Source of the DNA: Thermomicrobium sp. CFH 73360
GTDB lineage: Bacteria; Chloroflexota; Chloroflexia; Thermomicrobiales; Thermomicrobiaceae
Direction of reading: 5' to 3'
DNA length: 40,311 nucleotides
Assembly (NCBI RefSeq): GCF_023806465.1
Contig: NZ_JAMSLS010000011.1
Coordinates: 1 to 40,311, forward strand
Each line of letters begins with the position of its first letter. The first letter of the stretch is position 1. This document shows, in pieces, positions 24,445-30,291 of this stretch. A program made the translations under genes and the position numbers. Under the pieces are notes generated by a model. It worked only from the letters and a program-made list of their open reading frames with translations. It was not told the origin of the DNA and made no database searches.

Positions 24445-26495
24445 TCCGCATCGGCATCGATGTCGGCGGTACGTTCACCAAGGCGGTTGCGCTCCATCAG
24501 GCGACTGGCGAACTCCTCGCTCACGTCGCCGTCCCAACCACGCATCACGCCAAACACGGTGTCGCGGCCGGAGCCGTAGAGGCTTTACAGACGCTGATCC
24601 ACCACGCTGGTATCCCGCCTGAGACTATCCGCGTGGTGACGCTCAGCACAACCCAAGCGGTCAATGCACTGCTCGAAGGGGACGTTGTACCGGTCGGGAT
24701 TCTCGCGATCGGCCCACGCGCTGAGCGGCGGCAGACACAACAGCGCACGCGTTTGGAACAGGTTGAACTCGCGCCCGGACGCACACTCACACTCCATTAC
24801 GCCTACCTTGATCGTGAGGCCGCGAACGCTGACACAGTACGGGCTACGCTCGAGACGCTGCACCGCTCTGGCGCCGATGCTGTTGCGATTTCGGCTGCCT
24901 ACGCCGTTGAAGATCCAGAGCCGGAGCGTCTCGCGCTTGCCATAGCCGGCGAACTTGGTCTTCCTGCTACGGCGGGCCATCAGCTGACCGGCCTCTATGG
25001 TCTGGAAGTTCGCACCGTGACGGCAGCGATCAACGCGAGTATTCTGCCGCGCATGCGTGAGACGACAGAGTGGGTACGCGCGGCATTGCGCGAAGCTGGA
25101 ATCCTCGCCCCCGCCATGATCTTGACGGGCGATCTGAGCGTAGCACCGATCGACCAACTTGCTGAACTTCCAGTCGCAAGCATGCTGTCCGGCCCAGCCG
25201 CAAGTGTCGCAGGCGCGCTCCGGGGACATCCGACCGTCGATGCACTCTTTGTCGAGGTCGGTGGCACCAGCACGAACCTGGGCGTGATTCGCGATGGCCG
25301 CCCAACACTGCGCTACGTGCGCATTCTGCACCACCCAACTTGTCTGCGCTCTGTCGACGTCCATGTCGCAGGGCTTGGCGGCGGTTCACTGATCCGCGTC
25401 AAGCGGGGCCGAATCATCGGCATTGGTCCACGGAGTGCTCACATTGCTGGCCTACCCTACGTCAGTTTCGCCAGCGATCTCGAGCCACCCTTTCTGATCA
25501 CCACGATCGCACCGCAACCGGGAGACACTCCCGATTACGTTATGGTCCGCGATCGAAACGGGCGAACTGCCGCTTTAACAGTGACGGATGCGGCGAATGC
25601 ACTCGCATGGCTCGCGCCGCACGACTACGCCTTTGGTGACCGTGAGCGCGCCCGCTCTGCGTTCCAACCGCTTGCTGACCTCCTCGGGCGCACGGTGGAC
25701 GAGACTGCAAGGGAAGTCTTGGGGCGCGCCGTCGATACACTCGTCCCGCTGACACGAGAACTGATACAGGACTATGAACTGCGAGAGCCACAACTGATCG
25801 GCCTTGGGGGCGGTGCTGGTGTGCTTGCACCGGCACTGGCCCAAAGACTCCAACTTCCCCTCATGATCGCGCAACACGCTGAGGTCATGGCCTCGATCGG
25901 TGCGGCGACCACGCCGCTGAATCTGATTGAGGAGGTGCATATCCGTTCCGGATCCGAGCTCCTCACTGCCATTGAGCGTGTCGAGCGCCGTCTCGTGGCT
26001 CTCGGTGCAGATCGACGCAGCGTGCAAGTCGTCGTCGAGCCGATTCCGGAAAGACAGGCCTCACGCATTCGCGCCACAGCCGTTCAGGAGCCATCGACAA
26101 GTTCTACCGAAATGCGGATCAGTCGCGCCGAGGCCTTGGAACTGGCGGCACAGGCCCTTGGGGTTCCGCCGCACGATATCGAACTCCAGTTTGAAAACGC
26201 ATTTTACCGTGTCTTCACGGCCGTCGTGCGTCGTGGGATTGGTCCCTTCCGGCGTGAGCGCCGGCCACTCGTCGTGGTCGATAGTACCGGTTCAATCTGC
26301 TTCCGCGCCGCAGATGGCTGGTGCCGCGCGGTTCGTAGCTCTGCGGAACTTTCGCTCCCAGCCCCAACTGGGGGATGTGCCTGTGCCATTCTTGGCTCAC
26401 GCTGTCTCCTCTTTGACCGTGCACTGACCGTCCAGGCGCCGGCAGATGCTGATGAACCAGGCTGCCTACTCATTGGGCATCCGGTACGTCTGTGA
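24441..26495 (+). CDS. Hydantoinase A / oxoprolinase family protein
   Basis: This 684-residue ASKHA-fold ATPase-like protein has glycine-rich phosphate loops at IGIDVGGTFTKAVAL (3-17), VEVGGTSTNLGVIRDG (about 272), GLGGGSLIRVKRG and LIGLGGGAGVLAPALA (about 455). This is the HyuA subunit family, members of which cleave cyclic imides with ATP, usually with a HyuB partner. No hyuB gene is present. It sits in the middle of an FTR1 iron operon, overlapping both neighbours through GTGA junctions, so its role may differ from hydantoinase. The last 120 residues (after ATAVQEPS) are less typical. It contains an unusual Cys-rich CACAILGSRCLLF near the C-terminus. Confidence 0.82.
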   Translation: MIRIGIDVGGTFTKAVALHQATGELLAHVAVPTTHHAKHGVAAGAVEALQTLIHHAGIPPETIRVVTLSTTQAVNALLEGDVVPVGILAIGPRAERRQTQQRTRLEQVELAPGRTLTLHYAYLDREAANADTVRATLETLHRSGADAVAISAAYAVEDPEPERLALAIAGELGLPATAGHQLTGLYGLEVRTVTAAINASILPRMRETTEWVRAALREAGILAPAMILTGDLSVAPIDQLAELPVASMLSGPAASVAGALRGHPTVDALFVEVGGTSTNLGVIRDGRPTLRYVRILHHPTCLRSVDVHVAGLGGGSLIRVKRGRIIGIGPRSAHIAGLPYVSFASDLEPPFLITTIAPQPGDTPDYVMVRDRNGRTAALTVTDAANALAWLAPHDYAFGDRERARSAFQPLADLLGRTVDETAREVLGRAVDTLVPLTRELIQDYELREPQLIGLGGGAGVLAPALAQRLQLPLMIAQHAEVMASIGAATTPLNLIEEVHIRSGSELLTAIERVERRLVALGADRRSVQVVVEPIPERQASRIRATAVQEPSTSSTEMRISRAEALELAAQALGVPPHDIELQFENAFYRVFTAVVRRGIGPFRRERRPLVVVDSTGSICFRAADGWCRAVRSSAELSLPAPTGGCACAILGSRCLLFDRALTVQAPADADEPGCLLIGHPVRL

Positions 26496-26959
26496 GGGAG
26501 CTAATGGTCGTCGTTCGTCCACAGAGCCGGAGAGTAGGCTGGTTCGGTGTTGCTGCGATTGCACTCGGCATCATAGTACTTGCCATTGCAGTAATTTTCT
26601 GGGCGTCGTCGCGCGAGAGTCCTGTTCCCCGTCCCGAGGTCACTGGCGTGGTTGAGCGGATCCAGGCAGAGCTTGACGTCTTGCAGGTGTCCCTCTACAC
26701 GGATCACGTTGTTCGCAATGGACAGGTGCGAGAACTGGAGGAGTACGCTGCTGCCCAGACAGCAGTCCAACGGGCTCGGGCGCAATGGGAAGCCATTCGT
26801 GAGGCGGTCTCACCGGAATACCGTGATCCCGTAGATCGTCTCTTCGAGGAACTCCAGACTGCTGTCAATACGCGAGCACCAGCAGCAGAGGTTCAGGAAC
26901 TCGTGCGGGAACTTGAGCAAGCACTGCGCCCAATGGAGTCCACCGAGAACTCTGGCTGA
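26492..26959 (+). CDS. Membrane-anchored helical protein of the iron operon
   Basis: This 155-residue protein has a single N-terminal membrane helix (about 17-41, WFGVAAIALGIIVLAIAVIFWA) and an extracytoplasmic helical domain (about 50-148) rich in Glu, Arg and Gln. The domain ends with LVRELEQALRPM, in the style of the FTR1 N-terminal domain (IERLLMDIDSGLVEVE). The GTG start overlaps the preceding stop (GTGA) as elsewhere in this operon; an ATG at 26504 behind GAGGGAG is an alternative. It is likely a third extracytoplasmic component of the iron system. Its 3' end overlaps a convergent minus-strand frame by 67 bases. Confidence 0.7.
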   Translation: MRELMVVVRPQSRRVGWFGVAAIALGIIVLAIAVIFWASSRESPVPRPEVTGVVERIQAELDVLQVSLYTDHVVRNGQVRELEEYAAAQTAVQRARAQWEAIREAVSPEYRDPVDRLFEELQTAVNTRAPAAEVQELVRELEQALRPMESTENSG

Positions 26960-27315
26960 CGGGAAACTCTCGGCCGCCGAGCGACAAAAAGCCAATACGG
27001 CAGGAACGCGAGGACGTTGAAGAGCGCGATCATGATCAGCCAGAGCGTCCGTCCACCGGGAAACAAGTACGCTGGACGTTGCAGCAGGTCCGCGAGAGCA
27101 ACAACGAGTCCGAGCCAGGTCACAATGAACGATGGGAGCAAGAAAGGCACAATCAGCCAGGCCGTGGCCGAAAAAAGCAGGACAGCAACGATCGGTCCGC
27201 CGACAAAAAGAACGAACGTGGCCGTCGCCACCGGCAACAGCCACGTTTGTTCGCTCAGGACTCCAAAGAACGAGCGTTCCTGCTTGTGGTCAGCAGTGCC
27301 CGGTGCGCGTCGCAC
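26893..27315 (-). CDS. Small membrane protein with PLDc_N-like C-terminus
   Basis: This 140-residue frame encodes three hydrophobic segments: WLLPVATATFVLFVGGPIVAV, IVPFLLPSFIVTWLGLVVALA and LWLIMIALFNVLAFLPYWLFVARR. The last resembles the PLDc_N (phospholipase D N-terminal) membrane motif. The GTG start is only 2 bases past the rpsU stop, suggesting coupling to rpsU. The C-terminal 20 or so residues overlap the end of the convergent iron-operon gene and look non-conserved, which lowers confidence in the exact end. The function is unknown. Confidence 0.5.
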   Translation of the reverse strand: MRRAPGTADHKQERSFFGVLSEQTWLLPVATATFVLFVGGPIVAVLLFSATAWLIVPFLLPSFIVTWLGLVVALADLLQRPAYLFPGGRTLWLIMIALFNVLAFLPYWLFVARRPRVSRQPEFSVDSIGRSACSSSRTSS

Positions 27316-27317
27316 AC

Positions 27318-27542
27318 TCAGAGCCCAACCTGGCCCTTCTTGGCGAGCTTCGCAAGCTTGCGGCGGCGCCGATGCTCCGCTTTGCGGATCTTTGCCCGGC
27401 GCTGCTCCGACTTGCTGACGTAGTGCCGCTTTGCGCGATAGTCACGCAGTACTCCCGCCTTCTGGAGCTCCTTGGTGAACCGCTTCAGAAGCGCGTCGAA
27501 GCTCTCGTTCTCGCGCAGCTCGACATGAACCGACTTCGCCAC
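27318..27542 (-). CDS. rpsU: 30S ribosomal protein S21
   Basis: This 74-residue basic ribosomal protein starts (GTG) with AKSVHVELRENESFDALLKRF. It has the S21 core KELQKAGVLRDYRAKRHYVSKSEQRR and a Lys/Arg-rich tail. It binds the small subunit near the anti-Shine-Dalgarno end of 16S rRNA and helps initiation. A GAGG ribosome-binding site precedes the GTG. It is read from its own promoter (-10 near 27606) through a short leader with a hairpin. Confidence 0.93.
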   Translation of the reverse strand: MAKSVHVELRENESFDALLKRFTKELQKAGVLRDYRAKRHYVSKSEQRRAKIRKAEHRRRRKLAKLAKKGQVGL

Positions 27543-27574
27543 CTGACCTCACACCCCTTCGGTGCACCCGGATT

Positions 27575-27592
27575 GGCACGAAACACCGTGCC
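27575..27592 (-). promoter_or_regulatory. Hairpin in the rpsU leader
   Basis: GGCACG (27575-27580) and CGTGCC (27587-27592) form a perfect 6-bp stem with a 6-base loop, in the presumed 57-base rpsU leader. A second palindrome, GTGCCGGCAC, overlaps its edge. A role in autoregulation is possible but unproven. Confidence 0.4.
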
Positions 27593-27605
27593 GGCACACC
27601 TCTGT

Positions 27606-27614
27606 ATCCTACCA
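27606..27614 (-). promoter_or_regulatory. Extended -10 promoter for rpsU
   Basis: On the minus strand TGGTAGGAT has the extended -10 form (TGn then TAGGAT), followed by AC. Transcription would begin near 27599. The same TAGGATAC string occurs upstream of mrp (37185). Confidence 0.45.
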
Positions 27615-28306
27615 CACTGGCAATTCATGGTGCACAATCTCGATAAGCCCCGTTTCTCATGACCCTCAGCACCCAATTCCCAGCGAACTGATTCTTCGCC
27701 CAATCCGTCGTCCGGACAATGTGTCCCCAGGCGGCGTCTTGGCTGCACGGAGCCAACACAGTTGATTAACGATCATTTGTCAACGCACTGATTCACACCA
27801 GGCGTGAACCCCCGATGCAGCGGCACTCATTTCACCAATCTGAAATACGGGCTCGGCTCGGAAGTCGAAGCCGATGAACGAATAGCAGTATCTTGGTAAA
27901 GCCAGAATAGCATCGGTTTCGATCACCACATTGTCGCCGGTGCCACCGACCCGATCGAGTAACTGATGAAACTTGTCGCTCTCGGGAAGTTCCCCGTGCT
28001 GCAGCCGTTGGGGAAAACACTTGTGTGCCACCTCTTCATCGGTCGTTGGTCGGAGTGACTATGCCACGACGTATTTCCTCGGAGCATCCCCGCTCTGCGA
28101 GTACCTTCGTGGTTCACAGCCCGGAGCGTGATCAGTAGACTGGAGTCTGAATGTGACCAAACCCTTCCAGGTTTGCCAAGCGTACGCTGTGCTCGCTTCA
28201 TACCTAGTCTTCCCTGACTCCACCATGCGCCGGGTGCCGTTTACGACGCCATTGGCTCGCACCTCGAACGGTGTCGTACGTGATTCCACCCTACGCTACG
28301 AGTCAA

Positions 28307-28331
28307 GTAGTAGCCGAATCGGCACTACTAC
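28307..28331. repeat. Inverted repeat GTAGTAG...CTACTAC
   Basis: GTAGTAG (28307-28313) matches CTACTAC (28325-28331) exactly, with CCGA and TCGG pairing again inside. No T-run follows, so it is not a standard terminator; its role is unknown. Confidence 0.5.
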
Positions 28332-28437
28332 GACATGGTGTTGCAGTTAACCGCCGCCGTCGAAACGACGTCACCGCGACCCCGACATGTCCGACTCACA
28401 CGTGCGACCGGTCCTTCGGGTCGATACCGAACAGGGT

Positions 28438-28453
28438 CATACTGCTCAGTATG
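28438..28453. repeat. 16-base palindrome CATACTG-CT-CAGTATG
   Basis: Two perfect 7-base arms are separated by two bases. GGGT before and ACCC after (three-base bulge) extend the pairing. It could be an operator or a short hairpin in the gene-poor region before the urease-like cluster. Confidence 0.5.
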
Positions 28454-28910
28454 CGAACCCGTCGCAATAGTCTCCAGCCCAAATGCTCGTCCATAGTTCG
28501 CCGCCAAAGCAAATCCGATCCGGCAGGAGATCATTGAGAAAGTCTGAACTTCGTCAGCAGTGTGCAGACTGGCTCTGAGGAGGAGCAAGATCATGTCGGA
28601 GGAAGCATGCGTTCAATCCTTCGCCGGACATCTTCAATGCGCGTCATGCTGGTGCGAACGCACATCCCCTTTACGGGGAAGACCAAGGCTCATCAAGAGA
28701 CCGTGGTGGAAACTGATGATCCGTCTTGACCATACCGAATTATATGGTCGCACAGCGTGCCTCGCAGGTGACGGCCGGCGGTTGGTCTGGTGCCTAGTTC
28801 TCGGCCCCGAATCTCCGCAGCCAGAGGTCAGGAGGAACACTGCGCTGTCGAGACTGGAACATCTGGTCTCATCCACTCATCGAGAGTCGAGACATCTCCC
28901 GGAATGACGA

Positions 28911-28919
28911 TGCTATACT
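28911..28919 (+). promoter_or_regulatory. Extended -10 promoter of the HTH/urease-like operon
   Basis: TGCTATACT is an extended -10 (TGn plus TATACT at 28914-28919), 33 bases upstream of the HTH gene. The -35 is weak (GAGACA or GACATC). Confidence 0.55.
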
Positions 28920-28951
28920 CTCCGCTTGCGAGGCAGTCAGGGGAGCGATCA

Positions 28952-29200
28952 ATGATTGAAATCGACGGTGTCGAGTATCTGACAGCCGAAGAAGCAGCGG
29001 CGCTGCTCGGCGTCAAGCGCGAAACGCTCTATGCCTATGCGAGCCGCGGCCGGCTTCGGAGCTATCGCCGCGGTATCCGTCGTGAGCGCCTCTATCGGCG
29101 ATCCGACCTGGAAGCACTGCTCCGTCTGCAGCCAGCATCTCACGAGCGGGACAGCATCCGACTGCCTGCGGCCGAGACCTGGATTCCTTTCACGTCCTGA
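28952..29200 (+). CDS. Helix-turn-helix (MerR/excisionase-type) DNA-binding protein
   Basis: This 82-residue protein consists of little more than a winged helix-turn-helix: YLTAEEAAALLGVKRETLYAYASRGRLRSYRRG followed by RLYRRSDLEALLRLQ (the first part is given here in overlapping pieces TAEEAAALLGVKRETLY and AYASRGRLRSYRRG). The pattern is the same DNA-binding module that precedes some citrate synthase-like proteins and is used by excisionases and MerR regulators. The ATG at 28952 has GGGGAG upstream. It is the first gene of the run leading to the urease-like genes and is the natural candidate regulator, with the palindrome at 28438 as a possible site. Confidence 0.8.
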   Translation: MIEIDGVEYLTAEEAAALLGVKRETLYAYASRGRLRSYRRGIRRERLYRRSDLEALLRLQPASHERDSIRLPAAETWIPFTS

Positions 29201-29245
29201 CCATCGCTGCCCGATGCACGCTCTCTTGTGGCAGGGAAGTGCCGC

Positions 29246-29590
29246 ATGGCCGAGCAGAGGCTCTACATCTGGTTGGACCGCAATCCCTTCTCCGGACCGC
29301 CCGACCTCTGGATTGAGGATGTCCCCGGGCATGCCGATCTGGATCTCCTGGCCGAAGCGATTCGGGCTGGTCGTCTTGGACGCTTTCTCCCAGTCCGACT
29401 CGCCATTTCCACCCACCCAGATCCCAAATTGCCGTCGGGTTACCGCAGCGTGAACGTTGTCAATCTTCTCCGCCAACACCGCATCCCCTACCGAACGCGC
29501 CTTGAACTACTCTTGGATATGACTGGCGATGTTTCGCCAGCCGGAAGTGAAAGTGCCGAGCCTACTCCTCAACCCACGCGGAGGCCATGA
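29246..29590 (+). CDS. Unknown protein preceding urease gamma
   Basis: This 114-residue protein starts MAEQRLYIWLDRNPFSGPPD. A middle segment reads LLAEAIRAGRLGRFLPVRLAIS and the C-terminus is Pro/Glu/Thr-rich. No known family, including UreD, E, F, G or H, is recognised. The ATG at 29246 has AGGGAAG upstream; a GTG at 29228 is possible. Its stop overlaps the ATG of the urease gamma gene (ATGA), so it is translationally coupled to the urease-like genes and probably acts with them. Confidence 0.7.
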   Translation: MAEQRLYIWLDRNPFSGPPDLWIEDVPGHADLDLLAEAIRAGRLGRFLPVRLAISTHPDPKLPSGYRSVNVVNLLRQHRIPYRTRLELLLDMTGDVSPAGSESAEPTPQPTRRP

Positions 29591-29892
29591 TGTACCTCAC
29601 ACCGAAGGAACTCGATCGTCTCACCGTTTTCACACTCGCCGAGCTCGCTCGCCGTCGCCGTGCGCGGGGTATCAAGCTCAACTATGCGGAGGCCGCAGCC
29701 ATTATCTGTGATGAGGTGTACGAGGAGGCCCGCGCCGGGCGCCCATACGAGGAGGTGGTTGCTCACGCCTGTTCGCTCCTTACCCGCGATGACGTCCTCC
29801 CAGGCGTTCCTGAAATGCTCAACGTCCTGTATATCGACGCACTCTTCCCGGACGGCACACGCCTCGTGACAGTAAGGGATCCGATCCGATGA
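29587..29892 (+). CDS. ureA: Urease gamma subunit-like protein
   Basis: This 101-residue protein is clearly of the urease gamma family: MYLTPKELDRLTVFTLAEL, ARGIKLNYAEAAAIICDEV, ARAGRPYEEV, LTRDDVLPGVPEML and ALFPDGTRLVTVRDPI align along the whole length. It is a structural subunit of the cytoplasmic (gamma-beta-alpha)3 assembly. It overlaps the upstream unknown gene and the downstream beta gene by 4 bases each (ATGA). Substrate identity depends on the alpha subunit, which is atypical here. Confidence 0.93.
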   Translation: MMYLTPKELDRLTVFTLAELARRRRARGIKLNYAEAAAIICDEVYEEARAGRPYEEVVAHACSLLTRDDVLPGVPEMLNVLYIDALFPDGTRLVTVRDPIR

Positions 29893-30278
29893 GGGACATT
29901 CTCATTCCGCCTGGTGGTATCGTCCCCGGCGAAGGGGAAGTCGAGATCAACGCTGGCCTCCCCGTCACTGTTGTCCGCATCACCAATCGCGGCGCCGTCC
30001 CGGTGCACCTCACTGCCCACTTCCATGTCTTCGAAGCGAATCCCGACCTCTGCTTCGACCGCCGGAAGGCATTTGGCATGCGTCCCGATATTCCTGTGGG
30101 TTGGGCTATCCGGATCGAGCCCGGCCAGACCCTTGAGGTCCCACTTGTCCCGATCAGGGGACGACGCATTGTCCGCGGATTCCATGGCCTCGTTGATGGA
30201 CCGCTGGATACGGCTGACCTCGACGCGTTGCTGCAAGAACTTGTCAACCGTGGCTTTTGTCACCAACCCGAGGAGTGA
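29889..30278 (+). CDS. ureB: Urease beta subunit-like protein
   Basis: This 129-residue protein is of the urease beta family: an N-terminal IPPGGIVPGEGEVEINAGLP, the conserved AHFHVFEANPDLCFDRRKAFGMRPDIPVGWAIRIEPG region and GFHGLVDGPL (the long block is continuous near residues 43-80). It binds at the trimer surface next to the active-site flap of the alpha subunit. The ATG overlaps the gamma stop. The alpha GTG follows 13 bases after the stop behind AAAGGAG. Confidence 0.92.
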   Translation: MRDILIPPGGIVPGEGEVEINAGLPVTVVRITNRGAVPVHLTAHFHVFEANPDLCFDRRKAFGMRPDIPVGWAIRIEPGQTLEVPLVPIRGRRIVRGFHGLVDGPLDTADLDALLQELVNRGFCHQPEE

Positions 30279-30291
30279 AAGGAGCCCGGGT

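Larger units (their letters stand above)
27780..28876 (-). pseudogene. Gene-poor region with possible decayed minus-strand gene(s)
   Basis: This span has no intact recognisable gene. Several minus-strand frames read like protein fragments in successive frames: 28634-28876 (RPYNSVWSRRIISFHHGLL), 28328-28594 (FALAANYGRAFGLETIATG), 28059-28289 (KTRYEASTAYAWQTWKGLV) and 27780-28031 (GTGDNVVIETDAILALPRY). None has a good ribosome-binding site and they do not join without frameshifts, so a decayed gene is suspected. The family is not recognised. The stretch also holds two notable inverted repeats (28307-28331 and 28438-28453). The alternative is plain non-coding DNA. Confidence 0.3.

Noticed and set aside
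28600-28950. Guanidine (ykkC-type) riboswitch ahead of the urease-like operon
   Set aside because: I looked for the ACGG and GGTCCGAGAG-type conserved blocks because of the guanidine-related families nearby; none is present.
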